From a virus, in the IMG/VR virus record IMGVR_UViG_3300028025_006240, positions 1 through 30,623 of that record: 30,623 bases of DNA; one strand, 5' to 3'. The stretch's first letter is position 1. Each line of letters begins with the position of its first letter. The notes beneath the pieces are model-generated. The model made no database searches, was not told the origin of the DNA, and worked only from the letters and a program-made list of their open reading frames with translations. This document shows positions 7,389 to 15,531 of the stretch, piece by piece. The translations under genes were made by a program, and so were the position numbers.

Positions 7389-8072
7389 ATGAAAAAGAAT
7401 GCACTGGTCCACTGGTTTATTATAGGTACGTTTGTTACCTTATACCTAGCTGTTTCCGTGATTTCTACACTTCACGTTATTAAGTTCTTTGAAATGTCCA
7501 ATCCATACTGGTTATCAGTATCTTTAGCTATTGCATTTGAATTGGGAGCAGCAGCTTCTCTGGCAAGTTTGATAGTCTTAGATAGGATGAATAAGTTATT
7601 GGTTTGGATTCTATTTATTACGCTTACCCTTTTTCAAAGTATGGGAAATGTATATTACGCATTTGTCACACTGCATGATTACCAAGGATGGGTTGAGCTA
7701 TTCGATTTGGTTGATGAGGATATTCTTTACCAGAAGAGAATTCTTTCTATGATTAGTGGAGCAGTTTTACCTTTTGTTGCACTAGGATTTATTAAGTCAC
7801 TAGTTGATTACATAAAACCACAGGAAGAAATTCAGGAAGAAACTACAGAGGATACGAAGATCGAGGAAACCCCGGTGTTAAACGGCGGTGAAGAGATCGA
7901 GGAGGTTATCGAACCTTTAATCGATGAAAAGGAAGAGATAATAGTAAACGTCCCAGAAAAACCGGACCCCGTTCCTTCTTTAAGCGATGAGGTTGCTGAA
8001 ATGCTTGTTGATCCCAACATAGCTAATGTAGTAATCCCAATCGAAAATAAAGAGCCCGGTCAGTCCTACTGA
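7389..8072 (+). CDS. four-helix membrane protein with acidic tail
   Basis: This 227-residue protein shows four hydrophobic segments at about residues 8-32, 40-62, 68-92 and 118-138. A tail of about 85 residues rich in Glu and Pro follows, presumably on the cytoplasmic side. I do not recognise a family. Co-transcription with a small single-pass protein from a late-type promoter makes a role in lysis or host-membrane modification possible, but this is speculation. The ATG is 4 nt after the previous stop, with no clear ribosome-binding site. Confidence 0.65.
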   Translation: MKKNALVHWFIIGTFVTLYLAVSVISTLHVIKFFEMSNPYWLSVSLAIAFELGAAASLASLIVLDRMNKLLVWILFITLTLFQSMGNVYYAFVTLHDYQGWVELFDLVDEDILYQKRILSMISGAVLPFVALGFIKSLVDYIKPQEEIQEETTEDTKIEETPVLNGGEEIEEVIEPLIDEKEEIIVNVPEKPDPVPSLSDEVAEMLVDPNIANVVIPIENKEPGQSY

Positions 8073-8076
8073 AAGG

Positions 8077-8084
8077 GATATAAA
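8077..8084 (+). promoter_or_regulatory. possible late promoter variant (GATATAAA)
   Basis: GATATAAA lies 26 nt before the ATG at 8111. It differs by one base from the recurring GATATATA and could drive the pair of beta-rich genes that follows. Confidence 0.3.
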
Positions 8085-8110
8085 ATGAAAATTTAAAAAA
8101 ACTTAGACAT

Positions 8111-8803
8111 ATGTCAGCAACAGGAGCAGCGTTAGAAGATGCACAATTTTACTGGGACGGAGGCCAATCATCTGGTGCACCGGATCCAAGTTTCTATAAT
8201 ACACTTTATGGAGGTAGTGATCAATTTGCGTTAGCTCCTGGTGCTTCTGCTAGTACAGATATAGTTTACCGAAATGTAGCTCAGAATAGAGAGCAAATAA
8301 AGATTGTTGGTCTAACATTCAGAGACTATAACGATCCTAGGGAATTTAAATTTTTTAATACAGCTTGGAATATATCATACCAGGCACAGACAGAGGAAAC
8401 AGTAGACGTTACTAGTTTTTTCCATCCCATTCAAAGTTTTTCTTCCTGGCAGAAACAAACTGTAGTACTAGCACCATTAAGCTCAATCAACTTAGATCCC
8501 GGTGATTTTGACAACACAAAAGGTGAGATAAGTTTTATGTTGGTTAAGCCAATCTATAATCCTGCTGCAACAGAGGAAGAGCGTGTTTGCTTTTGGAACT
8601 ATAAAGGTACCCATAGATTCCTAATAGGATCTATATTAATATTATCAGGAGCGATAAAAGATGGTTATAAATGGAAAGGCTGGAGTGTAAGCCCGTTTCC
8701 CGACGATCTCCAATCCGGCGATCCTGATCCATCACTAGGTGGATTCATATTTTCAAATCCCACTGATCTTTCAGTGAAGCTAATAATTTTAACTGCATCG
8801 TAA
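8111..8803 (+). CDS. beta-rich protein, probable virion component
   Basis: I do not recognise this 230-residue protein. It is rich in aromatic, Ser, Gly and Pro residues and low in Lys/Glu helices, as in beta-sandwich phage structural proteins. Its last 80 residues resemble the end of the next gene: an aromatic WNY motif, IGSILILSG, a GW(S/N) motif, GGFIFSNP and a final VKLIILTAS. It could be a decoration, neck or fibre-associated protein; the sequence does not decide. Confidence 0.6.
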   Translation: MSATGAALEDAQFYWDGGQSSGAPDPSFYNTLYGGSDQFALAPGASASTDIVYRNVAQNREQIKIVGLTFRDYNDPREFKFFNTAWNISYQAQTEETVDVTSFFHPIQSFSSWQKQTVVLAPLSSINLDPGDFDNTKGEISFMLVKPIYNPAATEEERVCFWNYKGTHRFLIGSILILSGAIKDGYKWKGWSVSPFPDDLQSGDPDPSLGGFIFSNPTDLSVKLIILTAS

Positions 8804-8804
8804 T

Positions 8805-9293
8805 ATGGCTACAAGACCACCAGTTTGCCCACCAGTACAAGTACCCGGATTGGCATTCAATAGAACTGCTTTAGTTGAGGTATCCTCGGACGGAAGTTAT
8901 TCACCAAATCCATTGGTCGAATTGAAAGACTTCCTAATGGAGGTTAAAAGTTTCTCTCATCTTAGAATATCATTGGGCGAAAGCAAAAGTTATCTTTTAT
9001 CACAGACTGATATTGGTGACGATTTCGGATACGAGAGCTTTGTTCTTATCAAGGTAACATATCCTGCAGATACACCTGAGACGAAAAGATACCTTGAATG
9101 GGAGTATAACGATGCCAATTTTTATATAGGCGAATTGATGATCCTATCTGGAAAAAGAACATCTTCAGTAGATGCTAAACAGTTAGGATGGAACATATCA
9201 GCTGATGATGTATTCTACCAAGGAGGCGGTATAATTTTCACTAATCCGCATTCTACAATAAAAGTCAAACTTGAAATTCTAGTAGCTAGATAA
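8805..9293 (+). CDS. beta-rich protein, paralogous to the upstream gene
   Basis: This 162-residue protein begins 1 nt after the previous stop. Its C-terminal half shares an ordered set of motifs with the upstream protein: a WEYN aromatic patch, IGELMILSG, LGWNIS, GGIIFTNP and VKLEILVAR. The N-terminal half is shorter and Pro-rich. The two probably arose by duplication and may assemble together in the particle. Function is not recognised. Confidence 0.6.
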   Translation: MATRPPVCPPVQVPGLAFNRTALVEVSSDGSYSPNPLVELKDFLMEVKSFSHLRISLGESKSYLLSQTDIGDDFGYESFVLIKVTYPADTPETKRYLEWEYNDANFYIGELMILSGKRTSSVDAKQLGWNISADDVFYQGGGIIFTNPHSTIKVKLEILVAR

Positions 9294-9309
9294 TATTACT
9301 ACTAAAAAT

Positions 9310-9317
9310 GATATATA
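9310..9317 (+). promoter_or_regulatory. candidate late promoter (GATATATA), upstream copy of a tandem pair
   Basis: An exact GATATATA lies 33 nt upstream of a second exact copy, in the short gap between 8805-9293 and the large repeat-protein gene. Confidence 0.45.
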
Positions 9318-9342
9318 GCTCTAAAGTTTATCCTAAATAAAC

Positions 9343-9350
9343 GATATATA
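9343..9350 (+). promoter_or_regulatory. candidate late promoter (GATATATA), gene-proximal copy
   Basis: An exact GATATATA lies 22 nt before the ATG at 9373, followed by an A-rich leader. With the copy at 9310 it suggests especially strong late expression of the large repeat protein. Confidence 0.55.
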
Positions 9351-9372
9351 ACACAGAAAAAAATCTTCACAA

Positions 9373-12213
9373 ATGAATCTAATCGATAAAATTAAGAAGC
9401 TAAGCGAAACAACAACCTCACCAGAAGTAAAGCAGATCTGCGAAAACTTCCTGTCTGGTAACGTAGTTAGCGCTGAAGCTCACCAGGCTTTGATGGAATC
9501 AATCACATCAACAGAGCAAGATTCTAGCACAGAGATCAATGCATCAAACCAAGATCTTAAAACTGCTATGAGAAACAATGAACTAGCCCAATCAAAAAGC
9601 TATGCTGAAAAACTCATGGAAAGCTGGAAAGGCTTGGATTACATGGGAAGAGCAGTTACACCTAAAGGTGTTTATGGTTCTTATAAAGATGGATTTGAGC
9701 AAAATGCCAAACCAGAAAAAGAATCATCTGAGGTTCTTTCTTTATTAGAAAGCCATTCAGAGAAAGATGCACACGTTTCTGCACTTTTCAAATCTCAAGA
9801 AGTTGAAAATTTAGGAATTCGTGAATCTTTGGACAATATGTCTAAATCTGGTATCGGAGAGCATCATGCAGTAAGAAGCTTGATTACTAAATACAAGCAT
9901 CTTTTGGAAGGAAATAGACTTCCTGAGTATATTTTAGCTGAAAGCTTTATCCCAGAATTTTCTTCTTTCGATTGGGATTCTACTGTTAAGTCTGGAATCG
10001 AAAAGATCGCTGAGAATTGCGCTTCATTGAGAAATGAGATCGAAGTATCAAAAGCAATCTACCAATTAAAAGTATCTGATCCAACTAATTTCTACAAAGT
10101 AGTAGTTGAATCTCTTAATAGCTGGTTAATTTCTGACGAAAAATCGTTAGGACTTTTATCACGTGATTTGGAAAGATGGCAATTCAATCCAGTTGTTAGA
10201 AACTTAATCCATACTTTAAAAGTTAATGAGTCTAAAGCTGGTGTATTGAACATCACAAAGAAACAAGGTGAATCTGAAGTAAAAAGCATTTACACTCCTG
10301 TTCTTACAAGAGACAATAAATTGGTTTTCCAAATGTCTGGTTATGTTTTCGAAGCTGATGAAACCGGTGTTAGAAGACTTAATGCATCTCAAATGGAATC
10401 ACTTCCTCAAGACTTCATTTCTCTTTTAGAAAGCTTTAATCAACCTTTTATCAAAGTAAATGGAACTGGAGTTAATTTCTACGTTGGAAAAACTGGAATT
10501 AAAATTCAGGAATCAAATGATGGAGCATCAGTTATTTTGAACGGATCACCTTTGAGATTTAAAGATTCTGTTGAATTGGGACGTATTCTACACGTAGAAC
10601 TTGCATCTCAAAGCGGTGTAAATCCTTCAGCAATAACTAAAGACGTTATCAATGTTTACGAGTCATTCGATAAAATCGTTGAATTGGACATTGCTAAAAA
10701 TATCTCTTCTAAATTATACGAAGGTGTTTATGTTAACCTTTTGAAATGGAAGAATCAAATCTATGTTCAGAGAGTAAATGAAGGAATGAAAGAAAATTCA
10801 TTCTTGAAAACTTCTGGATCTCAAGCTTTGAAAGTTGTTCATGATCTATTGAAATTCGATATTTCAGAGGGTCTAAGCCAATTCTTAGAGGGAGAGAACA
10901 AAATGAAAGCAATCATGATCAACGACCGCAAAAAGGTTCTTGATAATATGACAGTAATAGAAGAGCAAGTTAAGAAACTTGAAACCTTAATGGCTTCTAA
11001 TTCTCTTTACGAATCTTCAGAGCAGATCAAAACTGCTTACAACCAATTGAAAAAAGAGCTAGACGTTCTTAAAGAGAAATGGTCAGCTATCAATTCTGAA
11101 TTGGAGCTATTCGAAAATGGATATGAAGAAATCCTATTGGACGAAGGAAAATACGCAATTGGTGATGCAGTTCGTGTTAAAGAATCTGGAGATTCCGGTA
11201 AGGTTATCTCAATAGATTCTTCTTCTGGATCTTATGTAATTCTAACAGACGCTGGTAAAACTGGTGAATACAGAATGGATGAGATTGAAGACATGTCATC
11301 AGCTATAAAAAGAGCTGAAGATGAGAATGAATTAGCAGCTAACGAAAACCCTAAGTCTAACCCAGAGCAAACCGATGATAACAACGGCGAAGAAGAAGTG
11401 AAAGAAGCTCAACAGCCAACTTTCGCTGCTGCTCCTGGTAAGGAAAAAGCTACCAAAGAGGATACCACTATCGAGAAGAAAGCTAAATCTTTAATGGCAC
11501 AAGCACCTAAAAGCATAGCTGCTCAAGCGGAAAGATCTAAAAACGACGTTAAGGACGAAAAAGCAGCTCAATTGGCTACTGCACCTGACGGAAAGAATCC
11601 AGATGTAGATTTCGAAGCAAATAAAGAAATTGGATACAACTTAAGAGAATCTAATGAATTGTCTAAAGAGAATCCAAATTTAGCAGATGCTCCAGCAAGC
11701 AAAACACAAGAAGCTGCTGCTAAAAAAGATATCGAGGATTTATCCAATCATAATCTGGCTGATGCTCCAGGAGACGCACACAGCAAGAAGATGGAAGTAG
11801 CTGACGGAATGGGATATAACTTAGCAGAGGCTTCAGCAGTTGCTACAGACGCATCTCAAATGGCAGTTGCACCATCTGCAGCATCACAGGACAAATCAGG
11901 AGCTAAAGACATTGAAGATCTTAAGGATCAAAATTTAGCTGAAGCACCTGGTACAGAAGGTGATATAGACATCAAAGTAAATGCTGAGATGGGATATAAC
12001 CTAGATGAAAAGGCTGATATCGAAAAAGCAGATCAGCAATTGGCTGAAGCGCCAGAAGCATCTTCTCAAGATAAATCAGGAGCTAAAGACATTGAAGATC
12101 TTAAGGATCATAACTTAGCTACAGCGCCTGGTACAGAAGGTGATATAGACATCAAAGTAAATGCTGAGATGGGATATAATCTAGACGAAAGCGACGACGT
12201 AAAAAAAAACTAA
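9373..12213 (+). CDS. large repeat-containing virion or head-internal protein
   Basis: I do not recognise a family for this 946-residue protein. Residues 1-500 are mostly helical with no motif I can name. Residues about 510-580 look coiled coil. Residues about 592-640 contain a KOW-like segment (GDAVRVKESGDSGKV). From about residue 678 the chain is low-complexity with recurring LA-x-AP motifs (LATAP, LADAP, LAEAP) and a 60-residue super-repeat whose last copies are nearly identical in DNA. Some repeats contain L-A-E before A, which fits the T4 prohead protease consensus (I/L-x-E before A/G). The frame stops at TAA directly after A AAA AAC; the -1 frame continues the repeat. Tandem late-type promoters suggest an abundant virion protein. 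Confidence 0.7.
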   Translation: MNLIDKIKKLSETTTSPEVKQICENFLSGNVVSAEAHQALMESITSTEQDSSTEINASNQDLKTAMRNNELAQSKSYAEKLMESWKGLDYMGRAVTPKGVYGSYKDGFEQNAKPEKESSEVLSLLESHSEKDAHVSALFKSQEVENLGIRESLDNMSKSGIGEHHAVRSLITKYKHLLEGNRLPEYILAESFIPEFSSFDWDSTVKSGIEKIAENCASLRNEIEVSKAIYQLKVSDPTNFYKVVVESLNSWLISDEKSLGLLSRDLERWQFNPVVRNLIHTLKVNESKAGVLNITKKQGESEVKSIYTPVLTRDNKLVFQMSGYVFEADETGVRRLNASQMESLPQDFISLLESFNQPFIKVNGTGVNFYVGKTGIKIQESNDGASVILNGSPLRFKDSVELGRILHVELASQSGVNPSAITKDVINVYESFDKIVELDIAKNISSKLYEGVYVNLLKWKNQIYVQRVNEGMKENSFLKTSGSQALKVVHDLLKFDISEGLSQFLEGENKMKAIMINDRKKVLDNMTVIEEQVKKLETLMASNSLYESSEQIKTAYNQLKKELDVLKEKWSAINSELELFENGYEEILLDEGKYAIGDAVRVKESGDSGKVISIDSSSGSYVILTDAGKTGEYRMDEIEDMSSAIKRAEDENELAANENPKSNPEQTDDNNGEEEVKEAQQPTFAAAPGKEKATKEDTTIEKKAKSLMAQAPKSIAAQAERSKNDVKDEKAAQLATAPDGKNPDVDFEANKEIGYNLRESNELSKENPNLADAPASKTQEAAAKKDIEDLSNHNLADAPGDAHSKKMEVADGMGYNLAEASAVATDASQMAVAPSAASQDKSGAKDIEDLKDQNLAEAPGTEGDIDIKVNAEMGYNLDEKADIEKADQQLAEAPEASSQDKSGAKDIEDLKDHNLATAPGTEGDIDIKVNAEMGYNLDESDDVKKN
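11881..12188 (+). repeat. 180-nt-period direct repeat in the 3' end of the large gene
   Basis: The segment 11881-12008 recurs at 12061-12188 with an offset of exactly 180 nt (60 codons). Long blocks are identical, including AGCTAAAGACATTGAAGATC and a stretch of about 53 nt starting CCTGGTACAGAAGG. Older, diverged copies lie upstream. The frame is kept, so this is expansion of a protein repeat by recent duplication. Confidence 0.85.
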
Positions 12214-12359
12214 GTAGGAACTTTGCAGTTGCACCTTCGGGTCCAGATCAGAACAAGCCGGGTGAGGCTTTCGTAGATCCAACGATCGGAAAATTTGCAA
12301 AAGCACCAGACGGAAAACCTATTTTATCCTCAACGGGAAAAGAGGATATGAAGGCTTGA
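12210..12359 (+). CDS. C-terminal extension of the large repeat gene, reached by predicted -1 frameshift
   Basis: Directly before the TAA at 12211 the zero frame reads A AAA AAC, a phased X XXY YYZ slippery heptamer within a run of nine As. In the -1 frame 49 codons stay open to TGA at 12357-12359. They encode NFAVAPSG, then GKFAKAPDG, the same x-A-x-AP repeat as the main frame, with almost the same spacing to the preceding GYNLDE block. No usable start codon lies in this frame before its end. A programmed -1 shift or a missing A in the homopolymer would both explain it. Confidence 0.65.
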   Translation, partial: LSRNFAVAPSGPDQNKPGEAFVDPTIGKFAKAPDGKPILSSTGKEDMKA

Positions 12360-12386
12360 AACTTAGAAAATATTATAGACTATAAT

Positions 12387-12420
12387 GAATTGTCCGGTTT
12401 TTCATAAAGCCGGACAATTC
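12387..12420 (+). terminator. probable intrinsic terminator
   Basis: GAATTGTCCGG (12387-12397) pairs perfectly with CCGGACAATTC (12410-12420) around a T-rich loop. The following T-run is weak (TGTTT). It lies after the frameshift extension and before the gp55-like gene. It may act as a terminator or as a stabilising 3' hairpin. Confidence 0.65.
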
Positions 12421-12439
12421 TGTTTAAAAAAAGAAAGCA

Positions 12440-12799
12440 ATGGCTAAAATATACGTAAAGAACGCCGATCTACTTCGCGCAATAAAAGAATCAAAATCCA
12501 ATGGGCAACTTACCAGGGAAACTATCGGTATGTTCATGCTCATGACGGATGGTATCTCTAAAAAAATGGCCTACAAGGATCAGGACGATAAGGACGATTG
12601 CATAGCATTTGCTTTAGAGGATCTTTGTAAATACTGGGACAGATTTGATCCTAGCAAATCAGACAATCCATTTGCATACTTCACACAGATAGCAAAGAAT
12701 GGATTTGCAAAAGGATGGAAGAAGATACATCCGCCAAATTCACCAAAAACAATTCCTTTTAGTTACATTACAGGCGACGACAATACATACAATGTGTGA
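12440..12799 (+). CDS. late-transcription sigma factor, gp55-like
   Basis: This 119-residue protein resembles T4 gp55, the sigma-like subunit that directs host RNA polymerase to late promoters. The opening (IYVKNADLLRAIKESK) and the core with DDKDDCIAFALEDLCKYW, then RFDPSKSDNPFAYFTQIAKN, correspond to the region 2-like part of gp55 and match many T4-like homologs I recall. It is shorter than T4 gp55 (185 residues), lacking much of the C-terminal region. Its likely target is the GATATATA box repeated in this window. Its TGA overlaps the next ATG (TGATG), so translation with the gp4-like gene is probably coupled. Confidence 0.75.
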   Translation: MAKIYVKNADLLRAIKESKSNGQLTRETIGMFMLMTDGISKKMAYKDQDDKDDCIAFALEDLCKYWDRFDPSKSDNPFAYFTQIAKNGFAKGWKKIHPPNSPKTIPFSYITGDDNTYNV

Positions 12800-13284
12800 T
12801 GTCAATCAAGAAAGTAAAACCTAGCGGTGGATTCATCTCTGGTCAATTTTCACCAAAGAATCCTAATAAGTACATTGGCGACGTAAATAATATTATTTGC
12901 AGAAGCTCGTGGGAAACTAGATTCTGCAATTTTTGCGATACGAATGATAAGATAATAAAATGGAGTTCCGAACCAATCGGGATTCCTTATTACTCTAAGC
13001 TGGATCAAAAGATTCATACTTACTACGTCGATTTTTATATCAAGGTAGAAAAACACGATGGACAGGTAGAGGAAATGATACTAGAGATAAAACCTCAAAA
13101 ACAAACGATAAAGCCTGTTCTTGAATCAACACGAACTACTGCAAAATCTCTAAAAGCACATAACGATAGAATGAGAACCTGGATAACTAATATGTGTAAA
13201 TTCCAGGCAGCTAAGGATTGGGCTGAAAGGAGAGGATTCCAGTTTAAGGTAGTTGATGAAAAATTTCTTTTCCAAAATAGATGA
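12799..13284 (+). CDS. head completion nuclease, gp4-like
   Basis: This 161-residue protein matches the T4 gp4 (gp50/65) head-completion family, which has an endonuclease-like fold and finishes DNA-filled heads before tail joining. Diagnostic blocks are GQFSPKNPNKYIGD, IICRSSWETRFCNFCD, IIKWSSEPIGIPYYS, YYVDFYIKV and a catalytic-type EIKPQKQT. ATG 12799 overlaps the upstream TGA; an in-frame GTG at 12796 is a less likely start. Its stop overlaps the next gene by 4 nt (ATGA). It sits in a head operon leading to the portal genes. Confidence 0.88.
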   Translation: MSIKKVKPSGGFISGQFSPKNPNKYIGDVNNIICRSSWETRFCNFCDTNDKIIKWSSEPIGIPYYSKLDQKIHTYYVDFYIKVEKHDGQVEEMILEIKPQKQTIKPVLESTRTTAKSLKAHNDRMRTWITNMCKFQAAKDWAERRGFQFKVVDEKFLFQNR

Positions 13285-13874
13285 GCTCCTTTGATGATTC
13301 AGCACAGAAATACCGAAATAGTTTTAAAACACTACAGGAATGTTTTTCTGCAACCAACAACTCATTTAACCTGAGTTATTTTGAATCCGGTATTGATTCT
13401 TTTTGGCCTAATTTAAAAATAGGATCAATCTATTCATTTGATTATAAACCTAAGTTTGATCCTAAATTCGATGGTGATTTTATAGACAGAAGACCTTTAT
13501 TAATACTTTTACCGATACCATCAAATTCCCCACGCAATACGATCTTCGGAATAGATTTAAATCTTGTCCCATTTTCAGAAAGAGCAAATATGCTTAGCAC
13601 ATATTCTAAAGTTTTAGGATATGATATGAAAGATGGTAAAGCAAATACCGAATCTATAGAATCAACCTCGTCTAAACTCTCTTACAATTCAGCGAAAAGA
13701 ATATTTGACGGAAGTGGATTTGAATCCGCCTATTATGGTTTTAAAGTCCAATACATACCAGGATTTAAATTTATCAGTCCGGATGATTGGATTAAGATAC
13801 CTTATTTAAACCTTCCTAAGATTGAAGGGTCCACTTTAAATTTGATATATAGTAACTATGGACGAAAGAAATAA
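13281..13874 (+). CDS. hypothetical protein of the head module
   Basis: I cannot name this 197-residue protein with confidence. It has a central segment with IGSIYSFDYKPKFDP and RPLLILLPIP, then FGIDLNLVPFSERANML. That resembles a conserved pattern in T4-like proteins near head and baseplate genes (a short beta core then G-x-N-x-H/V-Y/V-P). Its ATG overlaps the gp4-like stop, and the portal genes follow 34 nt later, so a role in head completion or the head-tail junction is plausible. An exact GATATATA lies within its last codons. Confidence 0.6.
   Translation: MSSFDDSAQKYRNSFKTLQECFSATNNSFNLSYFESGIDSFWPNLKIGSIYSFDYKPKFDPKFDGDFIDRRPLLILLPIPSNSPRNTIFGIDLNLVPFSERANMLSTYSKVLGYDMKDGKANTESIESTSSKLSYNSAKRIFDGSGFESAYYGFKVQYIPGFKFISPDDWIKIPYLNLPKIEGSTLNLIYSNYGRKK
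13844..13851 (+). promoter_or_regulatory. candidate late promoter inside a gene end (GATATATA)
   Basis: An exact GATATATA lies in the last codons of the upstream gene, 57 nt before the first portal ATG. Two other in-gene copies (26280 and 29493) sit 55 and 62 nt before starts, so this longer spacing may be a second class. Confidence 0.4.
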
Positions 13875-13908
13875 ATCATTTACGTCTACAATTTAAGTTA
13901 AAACTATA

Positions 13909-15531
13909 ATGGCAGGTTTCGTTGATGATTCAAAACAAGCACCGATCATACAAAGGATTAGGGATAGCGTAAAAAGCTTATCCTCTTTTGGTATGAGGTA
14001 TAACGATCTGGTGATTAAAAATTCCCAGGCGATCGGAGCAACAGAAGCGATATTCTTGAAAAAGAATCCAATCGAAGACGAGACAACTCTTTACGCTTTG
14101 GCAAAACAAGATACGCAGACAAAACAGTACATCTCGTATTTCGATAAGGACTATAAGGGTAAAAGAGAATTTCTCAGGAAATTTGCTTTAAATTCAGAGA
14201 TAGATTATCTACTGGATCTTGTTGCTGATGAGGCAATTACCTACGATTCTAAACACTTCTTTGCATATCCATCTTTTCTTAATTTTACTGATGCTAAAAA
14301 ACAATTGTTGGATGACATCAATACTACTTACAATAAGCTATATGATGTATGGGGTTTCAATGACGATATAAGTGCTTGGCAATTATTTAGACAGTTTCTG
14401 GTAGAAGGATTTCTAGCATTTGAAATGGTCTATGACGATAAGGGAAAGGAAATAATAGGTTTTAAAGAATTAGATCCTACAACCTTACAGCCTAGCGTAG
14501 AAAAGCAATTGGATGGAACCTTTTTAAACATCTGGGTTCAGTATCCAGATGACGATAAGAAAAGAAGGGTACTCTACGATTCACAGATCATTTATATTTC
14601 TTATGCTAAAGGAAACGCAGTTTCTAGAATAAGCTACGTTGAGAGATTGATCAGACCTTATAACGTATTGAGAATAATGGAATATACCAGAATTATCTGG
14701 TCTGTTATGAATGCATCTTTCAGGTTAAAGATGACTGTACCGATCGGTTCTAAATCTCCACAAAAAGCAATGCAGACCTTGGGAGAACTAATGTCTATCT
14801 ATAAGGAGGATATCAGATTTGACAATGACTCTGGAGAACTATTTGTAGATGGCAGGCCTAAAATACAGTTCTATAAGAACTATATGATGCCTTCTGGCAC
14901 AAACGGTACACCAACCATTGAACCAGTAAACATTGCAGGGCCTAATCTAAGTGACACAACACCATTACAATATTTTTGGGAAAAGTTCATAGAGGAATCT
15001 AAGGTTCCAGTTTCGAGATTTAGCGGTCCAGATTTTACCCCACAGGGAGCTTATGTAAATGGAGCAGAAGGACTAGATAAGGACGAGATTAGATTTGGTA
15101 AGTTCATCAATCGATTAAGATCTAATTTCCAAGATATGATGGTTAAACCTCTTTGGATTCAACTGTGCGAAAAATACCCGGCTTTAAAGAAAGACTTTGC
15201 TTTTAAAAGTCAGCTTGGTATAAGCTACGTAACTGAAAATCCATTTAGACTGAACCAGGAGATAGAAGTAATAACTAAGAAAAAAGATGGAGTTGTTGCA
15301 ATGGCTAGTCTATTGGATGATTTCGAAAGACCTTACTTCTCTCTTGATTTTCTAGTGAAGAATATGCTTGGCCTATCTGAGGATGATCTAAAAGAAAATA
15401 GAAGCACCAAGGAAAAAATAGCTAAGGAAAAAGCTAAGTTAGAAAAAGAGGGAGCAGAAACAACAGCTGCACAAGCAGCAGCCGCTCCAGCTGCAGAGCC
15501 AGCAACACCAACTGAAACAGCACCAGAATAA
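13909..15531 (+). CDS. portal vertex protein, gp20-like, copy 1
   Basis: This 540-residue protein should form the ring at the DNA-entry vertex, and T4 gp20 (524 residues) is the model. Features include INSEIDYLLDLVADEAIT-type helices near residue 100, LFRQFLVEGFLAFEMVYDD, KELDPTTLQP, a long helix with RIMEYTRIIWSVMNASFRLK, GRPKIQFYKNY, and DEIRFGKFINRLRSNFQDMM, the last typical of gp20. The last 35 residues are Ala/Glu/Pro-rich and probably disordered. Its TAA shares one base with the ATG of a second portal-like gene, so the pair is translationally coupled. Confidence 0.85.
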   Translation: MAGFVDDSKQAPIIQRIRDSVKSLSSFGMRYNDLVIKNSQAIGATEAIFLKKNPIEDETTLYALAKQDTQTKQYISYFDKDYKGKREFLRKFALNSEIDYLLDLVADEAITYDSKHFFAYPSFLNFTDAKKQLLDDINTTYNKLYDVWGFNDDISAWQLFRQFLVEGFLAFEMVYDDKGKEIIGFKELDPTTLQPSVEKQLDGTFLNIWVQYPDDDKKRRVLYDSQIIYISYAKGNAVSRISYVERLIRPYNVLRIMEYTRIIWSVMNASFRLKMTVPIGSKSPQKAMQTLGELMSIYKEDIRFDNDSGELFVDGRPKIQFYKNYMMPSGTNGTPTIEPVNIAGPNLSDTTPLQYFWEKFIEESKVPVSRFSGPDFTPQGAYVNGAEGLDKDEIRFGKFINRLRSNFQDMMVKPLWIQLCEKYPALKKDFAFKSQLGISYVTENPFRLNQEIEVITKKKDGVVAMASLLDDFERPYFSLDFLVKNMLGLSEDDLKENRSTKEKIAKEKAKLEKEGAETTAAQAAAAPAAEPATPTETAPE

